A DNA stretch of 64,000 nt from Cedecea neteri NBRC 105707 = ATCC 33855 (GCF_001571265.1 NZ_BCTL01000008.1:1-64000), one strand, 5' to 3'. Shown: positions 16,469 to 26,553, numbered from the stretch's first letter. A program made the numbers and translations. The notes: a model not told the origin generated them from the sequence alone.

Positions 16469-17101
16469 TTATCTGCCGGCCTCAGGTGAATTAAGCCTCA
16501 CCTGCTCGGTTGAAAGGTATAAAACCAGCAGCGCCTGCGCCTCGGCGAGCACCGCCTTACGCTCCCCTTCGTTCTGAAGATTGGCCGCCGCCGCGCCTTT
16601 GAGCATTTGCAGGATAACAATGGTCATCAGGCCGGCACGTTCGGCGGATAAACCCGGGATCACAATCTGAAGTGCGGTGGAGAACCCGCCGCGCATGGCA
16701 TCTCTGAACTGGAGCCGGGCCGCTTCATGCTCGCCACGCTCCTCTACCAGCCTCAGGGCAAAGGTTCGCTGGGACTGCAGCGAAAGCACGAAGCGCGTGA
16801 ACAAGTCCGCTGCCGTGGGGATGTCCACCCCGGTAACGCTTGCTTCCAAAACTTCCAGCCTGTCGATCACTTCCCGGGTGTACTCCAGCAGCAGCGCATC
16901 GGCCAGCGATTCTTTATTGGGGAAAAACCGGTACAGCGAGCCGATTGCCGTGCCGGAGCAGGCGGCGATCTCGGTCATGGTCACGGCATCAAAACCTTTC
17001 TCGGCAAAAAGTCGAGTGGCGGCTTCAGTTATCGCCGCGACGCGAAGATGCCCGCGGAGGCGTTTAGGTGGCGTAGCCGTTAAGGGCGCTGGTTTTGTCA
17101 T
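16469..17101 (-). CDS. TetR family regulator divergent from an AbrB-family protein
   Basis: A TetR regulator of about 210 residues. The helix-turn-helix (AVTMTEIAACSGTAIGSLYRFFPNKE) is near the N-terminus and the C-terminal half is helical. The start is uncertain: the ATG at 17101 gives a normal-length protein but its nearest purine-rich site is 14 bases away, and an in-frame ATG at 17140 would add 13 residues. Two identical 18-bp operators lie just upstream of both starts, so autoregulation and control of the divergent membrane protein are likely. Confidence 0.85.
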   Translation of the reverse strand: MTKPAPLTATPPKRLRGHLRVAAITEAATRLFAEKGFDAVTMTEIAACSGTAIGSLYRFFPNKESLADALLLEYTREVIDRLEVLEASVTGVDIPTAADLFTRFVLSLQSQRTFALRLVEERGEHEAARLQFRDAMRGGFSTALQIVIPGLSAERAGLMTIVILQMLKGAAAANLQNEGERKAVLAEAQALLVLYLSTEQVRLNSPEAGR

Positions 17102-17153
17102 AAAAATTTTTCGTTTCCATTCGCTAACATTTAATCGCATACATCGATTGAGA

Positions 17154-17206
17154 TATGCGAGGACATCCTCTAGAATCTTGAGTTATGCGAGGACATCCTC
17201 TCATAA
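17154..17206. promoter_or_regulatory. Two identical operators between tetR and abrB-like genes
   Basis: The 18-mer starting TATGCGAGGA is repeated exactly at 17154-17171 and 17184-17201, 30 bases centre to centre. Each copy has the palindromic core GAGGA-CA-TCCTC. The second copy extends to a longer palindrome (TTATG...CATAA, 17183-17206). Exact repetition plus symmetry argues strongly for a protein-binding site, most likely of the adjacent TetR regulator. Confidence 0.75.
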
Positions 17207-17290
17207 CTTAACTCTCCCTGAGTTTAAGCCACGACGCCGGCGCGAGCCAGCTTAAACCGAATATTCTTCCGCGCTGCGGGCGGCTATACA

Positions 17291-18394
17291 ATGATGAAGA
17301 AACAAGATCCTGCTAAATCCAACGGTGACCGCCTGCTGCCCCCCCAGCGTATGCAGTGGAGTACGCTGATTATTGCCACCGCGCTTTTCGGCGGGCTGCT
17401 CACCTGGCTGAATATTCCGGCCGCTCTGTTGCTGGGGCCGATGGCCGCCGGGATTGTCGTCTCCCTCAACGGCGCAAAAATTCAGCCCAACGGCACGCTG
17501 TTTCTCATCGCCCAGGGCATCATCGGCGGCATGATTGCCAGCAAAATGCCCCGCAGCCTCGCCGACACCTTTAGCGCTCACTGGCTGCTGTTTATCGTCT
17601 GCGTCTTTTCGGTGATTTTTATCTGTATGCTGCTCGGCTGGATATTGACCCGTATGCGCATCCTGCCCGGCACCACCGCGCTCTGGGGATTAAGCCCCGG
17701 CGCCGCAACGGCCATGACGCTGATGGCCGAAGCCAACGGCGCGGACACACAGCTTGTCGCCGCCATGCAATATCTGCGCGTGATCATGGTGGCAAGCGTC
17801 GCTTCCGTGCTGATGAAAGTCTCAGGCGAGCACGTCCCTGCCACATCGGCGGCGATAGATCTTTTTGCACACGGCTCTTACGTTGCGATGGCAGAAACCT
17901 TTGGGCTTATCGCCTTCGGCTGCATCGCAGCCAGACTGCTGCGCCTGCCTGCCGGGGCGCTGCTCATCACCCTGGTGGCCGGCGTGGTGCTCTCGCAGAA
18001 TAACTGGATAGAGATAGCCCTGCCGCAGTGGGTGTTGGTGCTGGCGTACACTATTGTCGGCTGGCGTATTGGGCTGAAATTCACCCGCCCGCTGTTAAAA
18101 CATGCCGCCCAGGTGCTGCCCCGCATCGCGGTCAGCATTGTGATTCTGATTGCTCTTTGCGGGGTGATGGCGGCCTGTCTGGTGGTCGTGGCCGATATCG
18201 ACCCGCTCACCGCTTATTTAGCTATGAGCCCGGGCGGCGCGGATTCGGTAGCGATTATCGCCGCCTCCAGCAAGCATATCGACATCGCCTTTGTGATGTC
18301 GATGCAGATGACCCGGTTCCTCATCCTGGTCGCCTTCGGGCCGATTATCGGCAATATCATGAGGCGGCAGGCTAAAAAACAAACGGGCGCATGA
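17291..18394 (+). CDS. AbrB family membrane protein
   Basis: A 367-residue inner-membrane protein with about ten hydrophobic helices in two related halves. Each half contains the family signature: LLGPMAAGIV and WGLSPGAATAMTLMAEANGAD in the first, GWRIGLKF and YLAMSPGGADSVAIIA in the second. This is the AbrB/ammonia-monooxygenase-like family, also found in E. coli (AbrB); transport activity is suspected but not proven. The end of the gene overlaps the pga terminator of the other strand. Presumably controlled by the divergent TetR protein. Confidence 0.88.
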   Translation: MMKKQDPAKSNGDRLLPPQRMQWSTLIIATALFGGLLTWLNIPAALLLGPMAAGIVVSLNGAKIQPNGTLFLIAQGIIGGMIASKMPRSLADTFSAHWLLFIVCVFSVIFICMLLGWILTRMRILPGTTALWGLSPGAATAMTLMAEANGADTQLVAAMQYLRVIMVASVASVLMKVSGEHVPATSAAIDLFAHGSYVAMAETFGLIAFGCIAARLLRLPAGALLITLVAGVVLSQNNWIEIALPQWVLVLAYTIVGWRIGLKFTRPLLKHAAQVLPRIAVSIVILIALCGVMAACLVVVADIDPLTAYLAMSPGGADSVAIIAASSKHIDIAFVMSMQMTRFLILVAFGPIIGNIMRRQAKKQTGA

Positions 18395-18402
18395 TACGCC
18401 CG
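18370..18402 (-). terminator. Terminator of the pga operon
   Basis: On the minus strand a 6-bp stem (CGGGCG/CGCCCG, 7-base loop) is followed by a T-rich run (TTTGTTTTTTAGC). It lies inside the 3' end of the convergent abrB-like gene. Confidence 0.65.
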
Positions 18403-18413
18403 CCCGCCGAGGC

Positions 18414-18872
18414 CTAAACAGGATCCTCTGCCGCAAAGTCCGCCTCGCTCTCTGCCCGATTGTTTTTAAGATCGATTATCTGTCCGATCTGGTCGTGATA
18501 AACCGTGAGCTGGTTGTACTGGCTCATCTCTGAAACGAGCTGCGTCGACAGGTTAAAACTACGGGCCAGCTCGCTAAGCTGAAACGGGCTGTGCTCGTCG
18601 TGGTATCGGTCGCTGTACCGGCGCAGGCTGTACTGATACCAGAGGATCAGCAGCCAGCCGTTTATGGCCGCAATCAGCAAATACAACAGCACGGAGCCGA
18701 GCGACTGGGCGACGATTTCCCCGCGCTGGTCGGGCAATAACATCAGCTGAAGCAGCAGGTTTTTCCACACAAAATACAGAAATCCGGCCCAGGCAGCGGC
18801 GGTTATCAGGCCGTCAAACAGACGCGGCCCCAGTCGGTCTTCGGTCAATATCAGCGTGTTGGTCTGCATCAT
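18414..18872 (-). CDS. pgaD: PgaD, PNAG synthase auxiliary subunit
   Basis: A 152-residue inner-membrane protein with two hydrophobic helices (about 20-40 and 58-82) and a cytoplasmic C-terminus. It matches PgaD by position (last gene of pgaABCD), topology and size (E. coli 137 residues). PgaD works with PgaC in polymerising poly-beta-1,6-N-acetylglucosamine, and in E. coli the PgaCD complex needs cyclic di-GMP. Its start overlaps the pgaC stop by 4 bases. Confidence 0.93.
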   Translation of the reverse strand: MMQTNTLILTEDRLGPRLFDGLITAAAWAGFLYFVWKNLLLQLMLLPDQRGEIVAQSLGSVLLYLLIAAINGWLLILWYQYSLRRYSDRYHDEHSPFQLSELARSFNLSTQLVSEMSQYNQLTVYHDQIGQIIDLKNNRAESEADFAAEDPV

Positions 18873-20197
18873 ATTCTTCCTTTTCCACGGTCAGGACTTA
18901 CCCAGCGCGCGCGGGCGCGGCGGCGTTTTAGCATCACTTTCGGGAACGACACCAGGGTGGTAAACAGGCCGATCATCCAGTACATCAGAGGGAACCAGAC
19001 AATCCAGAACAGCGATCCGGCTATCCGCTTTTCATAACGCCGCTCGATGAACAGGCTGACCAGGAACTGCATCAGGCACATCACCCCCAGCAGCAGCCCG
19101 GTAAATTCCGGTGGAAAGAGCGTTTCAACCATCAGGTTTGCCGGCAACGTCGCCAGATGGCTGGCAATAAACAGCAGGATGGTTATCGCATAGGCGAAGG
19201 CCCACACCGTCGACAGCACGTACTCCATAAACAGCGGCCACATCCGCCGGTGCTCCCAGCGGAACAGCCGACGCAGGTTGACCAGGAACACTTCCGCCCC
19301 GCCCTGCGCCCAGCGCAGCCGCTGCTTCCACAGCCCTTTGAGCGTTTCCGGCATCAGGATCCAACACAGCGCGCGCGGCTCAAAATAGAGCGTCCAGTGA
19401 TGCAGCTGCAGTTTCCAGCTGATATCAATGTCTTCAGTGATCATGTCCGGGCTCCAGTAGCCCACGTCCGCCAGCGCCTGGCGGCGAAAGGCGGCAATCA
19501 CGCCGGAAACGGTAAACACGCGGCCATAAATGCGTTGGGTGCGTTTAATCAGCCCAATTATCGAAGAGAATTCGCCGACCTGGATACGACCAATCAAATT
19601 CGAGCGGGTACGGATCCGCGGATTCCCGGTAACGGCGCCCACGTTCGGGTGGCGAATCAGAGGCATCACAAGATAAGCCGCCGTGTCCCGCTCCAGTAAG
19701 GCATCCCCGTCGATGCACACCAGCAAATCTCCGCGCGCGGCGGCGGCCCCGGCTTTGAGTGCCACAGCTTTGCCCTGATTAGCGGCCAGATGAATCACCC
19801 GCAGCTTCGGGTATTCCTGCGCAAGCTGGTTCAGGATCTCGGCTGTGTTATCGCGCGAGCCATCATTGATGGCGATAACCTCGATGTTGCTATAGCGCTG
19901 GGCCAGCGCAGCCTCTATCGTTTCACGGGCATTTTTGCCTTCGTTAAAACAAGGGATAAGGATAGAGATCAGCGGATTGCCTTCCAGCTGCGGCGGCGGC
20001 ACTTCTTTGCCCCATGGCCAGTGGCGCTCCAGCCGGAACCAGAAATAGAGCCCGCCGGTCATCCACAGCACCGACATGAACAGCGGCCAGAAGAACACGA
20101 AGTCGAGCAGGATTTTCCCGGTAAACACCGCCGCCATGCCGAGCGGCAGCCCAAAGACCAGGCCCAGAATCAGCAAGGAGAGAAGACGATCAGTCAT
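18869..20197 (-). CDS. pgaC: PgaC, PNAG synthase glycosyltransferase
   Basis: A 442-residue processive family 2 glycosyltransferase of the inner membrane (E. coli PgaC 441). Catalytic motifs are present: D112 (NDGSRDN), D163xD165 (CIDGD), T-E-D at 254-256 (TEDIDISWK) and QRLRWAQGG from 292. TM helices flank the catalytic domain at both ends. It polymerises UDP-GlcNAc into PNAG for biofilm matrix. The ATG at 20197 overlaps the pgaB stop by 8 bases; a longer in-frame extension to 20269 lies wholly inside pgaB and is rejected. Confidence 0.96.
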   Translation of the reverse strand: MTDRLLSLLILGLVFGLPLGMAAVFTGKILLDFVFFWPLFMSVLWMTGGLYFWFRLERHWPWGKEVPPPQLEGNPLISILIPCFNEGKNARETIEAALAQRYSNIEVIAINDGSRDNTAEILNQLAQEYPKLRVIHLAANQGKAVALKAGAAAARGDLLVCIDGDALLERDTAAYLVMPLIRHPNVGAVTGNPRIRTRSNLIGRIQVGEFSSIIGLIKRTQRIYGRVFTVSGVIAAFRRQALADVGYWSPDMITEDIDISWKLQLHHWTLYFEPRALCWILMPETLKGLWKQRLRWAQGGAEVFLVNLRRLFRWEHRRMWPLFMEYVLSTVWAFAYAITILLFIASHLATLPANLMVETLFPPEFTGLLLGVMCLMQFLVSLFIERRYEKRIAGSLFWIVWFPLMYWMIGLFTTLVSFPKVMLKRRRARARWVSPDRGKGRI

Positions 20198-22205
20198 TGT
20201 TTGGGTACCAGTAAGAGGAAATTTCAGGCCTGATGTGCGAGATATCGGGCTGGTTATTGATGAAGTCATCCGGGTAGTAGCCGTAATGCTTCACGCCATT
20301 CAGCTGCAGCAACTGCATCCACTCCACGAGCTGTTTATCGGCGATGCCTTTCTGCGTTTTGTGGTTCCAGTCGCGCGCCTGAAGCTCAAAAATGGTTTTA
20401 TTCATTGCCGAAGGCTTCACCGCCACGGCCTTTATTAGTCGTTCCAGCCAGCTATTGCTCTCTTCGAGCGGCACGGACTCCATCAGCGGCATCGCCATCG
20501 GCACCGTCCAGTCGTAGGCCGCCAGAAAATCGTCAATGTTCTGGGCGAACCACGCCTCGCTTTCTGGCTCCAGAATCGGCAGCGCAAAGATATTTCGGGC
20601 GGTTTTTATCTGCGGGCCACGAATGTTGCGCACCGCGTCGGTCAGCGTGCGGGTGAACTCAATCAGCGTCTGGCTTTTAAAGCGCGTCCAGCGCTGAAGT
20701 TCAGCCGGGTTTTGATGAATGTCGCCGATGTTTCCCTGGAATCCCGCCTGCCGGTATGCGGTCATGGCGTCCGGCCCGGCATCCTCAAAGTCCGTGAGCA
20801 GCGCGTCGTCATGGAAAAGAATGCCGTCAAACATCGCATGCCGGGCGAGATCTTCATAGATGTCGACAATCTGATGCCGAACCTGCCGGTTCCACGGAGA
20901 AAGTCGCAGATAAGGGCTGGTGGCACGATGCGTTTTCCCGCTGGCGGCGTCCCAGCTTTGCACCCTGGGCAGCGCGGCGTTCAGATCAAAAGAGAGCACC
21001 GGCAGCCAGGCGAACACTTTGGCATCGCCTCGGGTGCGCAGTTGCCACGCGACGAAGTTAAACAGGTCGGCGCGCATCGGCAGCCAGCGGTTGGGAAAAT
21101 AGAGCGACTTGATATTGCCGTCGCCAAGCGTGTCAGAGAACGCCTGCAAAAAGACATGACTGATTTTCATGTCATACACCCGCTGCACCAGCGCATCGAT
21201 ATTCTTCGCCTGCTGAACCGGGTTCGGGTCGTAGACGTAGTCGAGATCTACATGCATAACGCGCACCGGATCGGGCTCCCGGACGCGGCTCACCATGCTG
21301 GCGAACGCCTTGAGCGTTGGGTTACCGGCTATCAGCACGCGCGGGATGTTGTCCAGATCGCGGGCGTCAGCGAGGCCATCATTCAGCGTGAACGCCATCT
21401 GGTAACCCTGCTTTTTGAGCACGCTAAGTGAGGTGCCGTTGGCCGCGCCATAGGGCCAGACCCAGGTGCGTGGAGCCTTGCCGCTGACCTGCTCTATTTT
21501 GCGACTGATTTGGCGCACGTCGGCATCAATCCGGCGGGTGAACTGCTCGTCGCTTTCATACTGGCCGGTGAGTTTATTCCACGCCCGGTTGGCTACCGCT
21601 GGCTCACGGCTGCCCTGAGGATTCGCTGGAATACCGTAATGTGAAGCCCAGGTGTGCGAACCGATCTCAACCAGCGGGGACTGGCTAAGCTCGCGCACCA
21701 TATCCCAGGTGGCAAACTTATCGCGGGCGGTCATCAGCCCGCCGAAATCCACTTTCTTCCCAGGCGGGGTGTCCACCCAACTGCCGACAGGTGCCCAGAG
21801 CGCGGGCACATTATAAGCCTTGAGCAGCGGCCACACGCGGGTGTAAAAGCTGCTGTATCCGTCATCGAAGGTGAGCAAAAACGCTTTTGCCGGAAGCTCA
21901 CTTCCGCCGCGATGGGCGTCCAGAATCTCCTGCACGCCTACCGCCCGGTAGCCGTTCTGCAACAGCCAGCTGATTTGCTCGTTAAGGGCGCTGGTGCGCA
22001 CCGCCAGATAACGCTGATCGGGGTCGCTGTCTTCAACGTCATGGTAAGCCAGCACCAGAAAATGGTTCTTCGGCCAGGGCCGATTGACTTCAGGCAAAGG
22101 CCGCTCTTTCGGCGGCAGAAAATGAATCTCCTGCGCGCACAGGCCAGAAAAAGTCAATAACCAGCCAAAAACGATCAGGCCGAGACGAAAACTGTTGGTC
22201 AGCAT
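20190..22205 (-). CDS. pgaB: PgaB, PNAG N-deacetylase
   Basis: A 671-residue periplasmic enzyme that partly deacetylates PNAG before export (E. coli 672). The N-terminal NodB deacetylase has D114-D115 (LTFDDGY) and metal ligands H184 and H189 (SHTWASHYG), the E. coli numbering exactly. The C-terminal glycoside-hydrolase-like domain has HVDLDYVYD and [14 protein letters not shown]. Oddity: the signal peptide ends SGLCAQE. Cys23 is in the lipoprotein position, but Leu at -1 breaks the lipobox, so lipid attachment is doubtful. Confidence 0.96.
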   Translation of the reverse strand: MLTNSFRLGLIVFGWLLTFSGLCAQEIHFLPPKERPLPEVNRPWPKNHFLVLAYHDVEDSDPDQRYLAVRTSALNEQISWLLQNGYRAVGVQEILDAHRGGSELPAKAFLLTFDDGYSSFYTRVWPLLKAYNVPALWAPVGSWVDTPPGKKVDFGGLMTARDKFATWDMVRELSQSPLVEIGSHTWASHYGIPANPQGSREPAVANRAWNKLTGQYESDEQFTRRIDADVRQISRKIEQVSGKAPRTWVWPYGAANGTSLSVLKKQGYQMAFTLNDGLADARDLDNIPRVLIAGNPTLKAFASMVSRVREPDPVRVMHVDLDYVYDPNPVQQAKNIDALVQRVYDMKISHVFLQAFSDTLGDGNIKSLYFPNRWLPMRADLFNFVAWQLRTRGDAKVFAWLPVLSFDLNAALPRVQSWDAASGKTHRATSPYLRLSPWNRQVRHQIVDIYEDLARHAMFDGILFHDDALLTDFEDAGPDAMTAYRQAGFQGNIGDIHQNPAELQRWTRFKSQTLIEFTRTLTDAVRNIRGPQIKTARNIFALPILEPESEAWFAQNIDDFLAAYDWTVPMAMPLMESVPLEESNSWLERLIKAVAVKPSAMNKTIFELQARDWNHKTQKGIADKQLVEWMQLLQLNGVKHYGYYPDDFINNQPDISHIRPEISSYWYPNND

Positions 22206-22213
22206 GTTTGTCC

Positions 22214-24652
22214 TTAAAATCGTAAATTCGCATCAAAAGCGACGGCGAGATGAGTTTCCCGCTTGCCGTCCCAGGGCCGCTTTTCCCAGTTCAGCATGGC
22301 CCCGGCGTCGAGGACGTTGTTCCACTGGATACGCTGGCCATATCCCAAGGTTGTCATCGCCCCTGCCCCGTAATTTTTTTGTCGGTAAATGCCCGCCCCG
22401 GCGCTAATCTGCTGGCTCCAGACGGTGTCATAGCGCTGATACATCACATGATTAACGGCGAGCGTCGGCGCGGCGGATAAGTCCCATTTCGGGCTGTAAT
22501 ACACCGTGTCGGTCTTGCTGTTGGTGCTGTAAGCCACGCCGGGCTGCAGGTCGAGCGAGATCCGCGCCGTCTGCCACAGCCGCTCTTTGCCCTGTAAGGT
22601 ATATTCCTGGCGGTGGTTATGGTCTGAAAACCAGCTGGTCGCGGTCCCCAGGTATTCCCGCCGTTCATTTTGATGCCAGCGCACCCACAGGTTGGCCTGA
22701 TTCGCGCTTATCCCATTGCGCAAAGCCCGCAGCGGCGTTGCCCGAGCCAGACGTTCAACCTCGCCCCCCACCCGCCAGCCGTCGCTGAAGCTGTGCCAGG
22801 CCGAGACGCGGCCGCCCGGCTCATTGCCGCCGTTGAAGTTGTTGTTCGCCAGTTCAAGCTCGACCCAGCTATTGCGCGGCCGCCACTCTATTCCCCCAAA
22901 CACGCTGCGGCTGGATCCCTTACCTTCTTCAAAGCGCCCGCTGTTAAAACGGTGGCCGCCAAACAGCCGCCAGCTGTCGGCCACGGGTGGGCCATAGACG
23001 GCCATATCCCAGTTAAAATCGTGTGCGCCGCTAACGGGCGTATCAGAGTGGATCCCCTGCTGGCCGTTAATTCGCAGTTCGGACATCCGGTGAACATCCC
23101 GCGAGCGGTTCAACCGCTGAGAGCCGATATCCAGCGGGGCGCGCCGCATCACATCGTCGGTCAACAAATCCATTTGCCGCCACTCGTGAAGATCCTGCGA
23201 GATATAGGCCTGCTGCCGCTCAAGCTCAAGATTCGACGGCTCGAACACTTCCGCTTTTTTAAGCTCTCGCTCGGCGGCCAGCGGCAACCCGCGCGCCTGC
23301 AGAACCCTGGCATAATCGATACGTAATCCCTGATTACCCGGCGCGGTTTTGGCCAAGCGTTGAGACAGCGCCTGTGCTTCTGGCAGCGCGTCAGTGGCTA
23401 AAAGATATTGAACAGCGAGCGTTTTCGCCTCCAGCCAGCGGTCATTCGGCTGGGGTGCCGGGAAGCCCGACACATAGCGACGATAGGGCGTTACCCGATT
23501 GAGGTTTTGCAAATACCGACCTGCGGCGTCGTACTGGCCGCTGTCCAGCAAGGCATAAAACATCGCCTGCTCGTTCTCATTGCCCGCGCCGCTGAACAGC
23601 TGCGGCGTTAACGCCTGCGCGCTTTCTACCTGTTTTTCTGCCAGGTAAGAAGCAATCACCCAGCGTAAAGCCCAGGGCGGAACGCGCACGTTTTCTGCGG
23701 CCAGGGCTTCATATTCCTGAATGACTTTTGGGTAATAATTGTGGGCGTAGAGTGCGCCAAGCCTGTCTATTCGCGCCCGCGAAATGTCCTGCTGAGCCTG
23801 CGAATCGCTGCGCCATTTGGCGAGTAAGGCGTCGTAGCGATCCAACGCCCGCCGCGCGACGGTGAAGCGCGCTTTTTCCTCCCCCGGAGGGATTTCAGCG
23901 ATACGCACCATTTCGGCCGCCGCATTCACCTCCAGGTTTCTGCGATCGGATGCCGGGAGTTCCGCTTCGTTAGCTAACGCCAGCGCCGGGGTATTCACCC
24001 TGTTTACGGTCAGGCTGGCTATCAGGTTTTGCAGCGCGGTTTTATTCCCTGGCGCAAGTGCCAGGGCTCGCGTGTCGCTTAGCAACTGGTCCCAGGTCTT
24101 TCCCAGCCGCAGATAGACATAAGAGAGCGTCTGTAAATGTGCGAGGTCGGGCTTTTCCTCAACCAGACGCAGCGCCTCTTCTCTCGCCTGCCAGCGCTTT
24201 TGGCCGTCGGCCAGTGTTTTAATTTGCCCAATGCGGTAATCATCATTGCCGGGTGAAAGCCTAAGCGCTTCTTCCCAGAGAGAAAGTGACTCCGTCCAGC
24301 GCTTTAAATTACGCAGAGATTGCGCGGTAGCAGCCAGCCCGCGAGCCGGGATGGAAATACGCCGCTGATAACGCTGCCAGACGCTGACTACCTCATCATC
24401 ACGCCCTGCCCAGGAGGCGACCTGAAGCCAGTCCGCCACCTGCTCCGGGTTAAGTCCCCTGACCTGCTCCTCATGCCTAAGCGCATCCAGCAGAGGGCGA
24501 TAATCTCCGCCGCGAGCCTGTAATACCTGCCTGTCATATGGCGATGTTGCCCCCATTCCTTGCACCGAAAACAACCCTGGCATGACTAAAAATAGCGATA
24601 ACTTCACGCCACGATAAAAGAATAAATTATTGATACTCAGCCGTTGTCCCAT
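22214..24652 (-). CDS. pgaA: PgaA, PNAG outer-membrane exporter
   Basis: An 812-residue outer-membrane protein (E. coli PgaA 807). After a signal peptide (cut near GMGA-TSP) come TPR helices over about residues 35-510, which bind partly deacetylated PNAG and PgaB. A C-terminal beta-barrel follows, ending in the aromatic FDANLRF. It is first gene of the operon, 8 bases before pgaB. The leader holds GGA motifs over the start region, the pattern CsrA uses to repress pgaA in E. coli. Confidence 0.95.
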   Translation of the reverse strand: MGQRLSINNLFFYRGVKLSLFLVMPGLFSVQGMGATSPYDRQVLQARGGDYRPLLDALRHEEQVRGLNPEQVADWLQVASWAGRDDEVVSVWQRYQRRISIPARGLAATAQSLRNLKRWTESLSLWEEALRLSPGNDDYRIGQIKTLADGQKRWQAREEALRLVEEKPDLAHLQTLSYVYLRLGKTWDQLLSDTRALALAPGNKTALQNLIASLTVNRVNTPALALANEAELPASDRRNLEVNAAAEMVRIAEIPPGEEKARFTVARRALDRYDALLAKWRSDSQAQQDISRARIDRLGALYAHNYYPKVIQEYEALAAENVRVPPWALRWVIASYLAEKQVESAQALTPQLFSGAGNENEQAMFYALLDSGQYDAAGRYLQNLNRVTPYRRYVSGFPAPQPNDRWLEAKTLAVQYLLATDALPEAQALSQRLAKTAPGNQGLRIDYARVLQARGLPLAAERELKKAEVFEPSNLELERQQAYISQDLHEWRQMDLLTDDVMRRAPLDIGSQRLNRSRDVHRMSELRINGQQGIHSDTPVSGAHDFNWDMAVYGPPVADSWRLFGGHRFNSGRFEEGKGSSRSVFGGIEWRPRNSWVELELANNNFNGGNEPGGRVSAWHSFSDGWRVGGEVERLARATPLRALRNGISANQANLWVRWHQNERREYLGTATSWFSDHNHRQEYTLQGKERLWQTARISLDLQPGVAYSTNSKTDTVYYSPKWDLSAAPTLAVNHVMYQRYDTVWSQQISAGAGIYRQKNYGAGAMTTLGYGQRIQWNNVLDAGAMLNWEKRPWDGKRETHLAVAFDANLRF

Positions 24653-25275
24653 AAATATCTATTATTCCATTATGAATGAGCATGGTTCACTCTCCGCGTT
24701 TGAATACCGAAAACCGGCATCAGCGGAAGGAAATTGACACAGAAAAATGCCCTCTGACGTTAAAGAGCTTTATTGCAATAGAGTCGACAGCAGGAATGAT
24801 AAGTCACTGACAATAACTTTGTGAATACAATAAGCAGGTCACAAAGATGCTTTTAAGAATACTCCGCATTGGATTTTCAATAATGTAAAAACCATAATGC
24901 GTAGCCATGTAAGACATTGATTATAAATACAAATAAAACCACCTTGCTGCTTATAAATGATATTCATGTTGCGATTCCCGGTATTTCTCGGCGTGTTTCC
25001 CTGTGCTGATCAGGAGGTTTCCTGGCAAAGAATCCTAATTTCCATTTCAGCGCCTTTTTTCTTATTCCTTTTTATTTATAATTCTCCTTGCTGATAATAA
25101 AGAAGGACAGCCCTGCATTTACATCTCATCCATAAAAAGACTTCCCGCCTAACTTACCTAAAAGTTAGTTAGCTCATTTTTAAATGGAATAGTAGAAATA
25201 CGCTGTGTTCGCGCATGCCCCAGGCTCAATGGATATGCATTCAGGATTTAAGTGATATTAAAGGGATATGCTGCG
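24653..25275. other. AT-rich regulatory region between pgaA and a LuxR-type gene
   Basis: No gene is seen in these 623 bases. On the minus strand the pgaA leader has GGA motifs at 24693-24695, 24666-24668 and 24647-24649, the last inside the first codons, and no strong ribosome site, consistent with CsrA control. The centre is AT-rich with no ORF, as in silenced or heavily regulated promoters. A palindrome lies at 25149-25168. Confidence 0.5.
25149..25168. promoter_or_regulatory. Inverted repeat upstream of the LuxR-type gene
   Basis: CTAACTT and AAGTTAG arms with a 6-base spacer, about 110 bases before the GTG start of the LuxR-type regulator. Candidate operator; binding protein unknown. 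Confidence 0.35.
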
Positions 25276-25839
25276 GTGAATGCGACAATTTTGATAACCC
25301 AGGATCGCTATCTTTACCAGGGAATAAAAGGCTACTTTCCCGACCTCATTCTGTTGTGTTCCGTGGAAAGAAGGAGTTTTAGCTTTGGCTACGAGGAGTA
25401 CGCCGTGCTGGTCGATAGCCGGCTGCCGCTGGTGCAGTGGGAAAACATCATTACCAGCGCAGAAAAGGCCGACACGCCCGTGCTCTGCATCATGCTTGAT
25501 ATGCGCCACAGCGAACTCTCCCCGCTCAGGCTCAAGTGGAGTCTCGATATGTCGATGTCGCACGCGGACGTGGAAGCCCTGTTCACGCTGCTGCAAAAGG
25601 TGAAAATCGACCGCCAGGCCAGGGAATGGTTTTACGACATGCGCCTTAGCCAGGACGAACGCACGATGATGGCTTTGCTGAGGAAAGGATTGCCTATGGA
25701 AGCCGTGGCTGAAAAACTCAATACGTCGCTGAAAAGCCTGTATCGCAGGCGAACCGAGCTTTACGAAAGGCTTGGGCTGAGCAACTTTAACGAGGCCTGC
25801 CTGCTCATTTTTACCGACGAAGAGCAAAACTATCCGTAG
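25276..25839 (+). CDS. LuxR-type regulator with a pseudo-receiver domain
   Basis: A 187-residue regulator. The C-terminal LuxR helix-turn-helix spans about 126-175 (GLPMEAVAEKLNTSLKSLYRRRTELYERL). The N-terminal half has receiver-like strands (ATILITQD, YAVLVDS with D47, TPVLCIML), but the acidic pocket and the conserved Lys are not recognisable, so phosphorylation is unlikely. The GTG start is chosen for AAGGGA 9 bases upstream; a GTG eight codons earlier lacks a site. It lies between pga and cueP. By architecture it resembles orphan BglJ/FimW-type regulators; target unknown. Confidence 0.8.
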   Translation: MNATILITQDRYLYQGIKGYFPDLILLCSVERRSFSFGYEEYAVLVDSRLPLVQWENIITSAEKADTPVLCIMLDMRHSELSPLRLKWSLDMSMSHADVEALFTLLQKVKIDRQAREWFYDMRLSQDERTMMALLRKGLPMEAVAEKLNTSLKSLYRRRTELYERLGLSNFNEACLLIFTDEEQNYP

Positions 25840-25881
25840 CTCAGGCGGCGGTTACGCTGGGGTAGCAGCCGCCCGTCTGAC

Positions 25882-26430
25882 TTAGGATTGCTGCAGCGGC
25901 AATGTAGTCATGCAGGTCTGGCTATCATCAAAGGTGGCAAAAGCTGAATGTGCGGCGCGGCCCTGATAGCTGACGCTGACGGTCCCTTCGATATTACGCG
26001 GCAGCCAGACACCGATAAAGCCGTTCTGCTGGCTGGTAAGCGTTTTATTCAGGATAACGTTGCCCGTTTTATCGGTAATCTTGACCTCAAAAGGCGTATT
26101 GGCCAGCTCGCCCTGGCAGCCGGAAAGGCTGTGGTTAAAGCAAGGGTGCGTTTGCTGCAGGTATGGCGCAAACGACAGGTAGAACTTCTCCCCCAATGGA
26201 TAGCTAAACTTCTGCTGCCCGTCCGAAAGCACCAGCGCGCGGCTGGTGATCCCGGCACTGTAGCCCAGCGGGCGAGCCTGCGGGGACTGGTCGATAGCCT
26301 CAACCAGTTGCTCAACCGTTTTTCCCGCCAGCCCGTGTTTCGCCAGAAAAGCATTTGCTTCAGGGGTTGAAGCTACGGCGGAGCCGCTCAGGGCCAATGC
26401 CAGTAACGCAGTAATCATGCCTGTTTTCAT
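25882..26430 (-). CDS. cueP: CueP, periplasmic copper-binding protein
   Basis: A 182-residue exported protein with a signal peptide (cut near AVASTPEA) and the CueP signature FYLSFAPY...HPCFNHSLSGCQGE. The three metal-binding Cys of Salmonella CueP are conserved (C97, C105, C173). It binds periplasmic Cu(I) and can pass copper to SodCII. GGAAGGAT is the ribosome site. A textbook CueR promoter lies directly upstream, so it should be induced by copper. CueP is typical of Salmonella, Citrobacter and Enterobacter-like genomes and absent from E. coli K-12. Confidence 0.95.
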   Translation of the reverse strand: MKTGMITALLALALSGSAVASTPEANAFLAKHGLAGKTVEQLVEAIDQSPQARPLGYSAGITSRALVLSDGQQKFSYPLGEKFYLSFAPYLQQTHPCFNHSLSGCQGELANTPFEVKITDKTGNVILNKTLTSQQNGFIGVWLPRNIEGTVSVSYQGRAAHSAFATFDDSQTCMTTLPLQQS

Positions 26431-26474
26431 TATTTATCCTTCCACAGAGTAAGGTTTAACAATCACTGGCGCGA

Positions 26475-26505
26475 ACGTTACACCTTCCCCCAAGGGGAAG
26501 GTCAA
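26475..26505 (-). promoter_or_regulatory. CueR-type promoter of cueP
   Basis: Perfect 9-bp palindrome ACCTTCCCC-CAA-GGGGAAGGT (26482-26502) between -35 TTGACC and -10 TAACGT on the minus strand. The spacer is 19 bases, the over-long spacing that MerR-family activators such as CueR correct by twisting DNA. It matches the E. coli copA CueR box in its ACCTTCC/GGAAGGT arms. Confidence 0.92.
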
Positions 26506-26553
26506 AGGTCTGGCGGTATAGAAAGGTAAAGCCATGTATTTATTATGCTTTAA

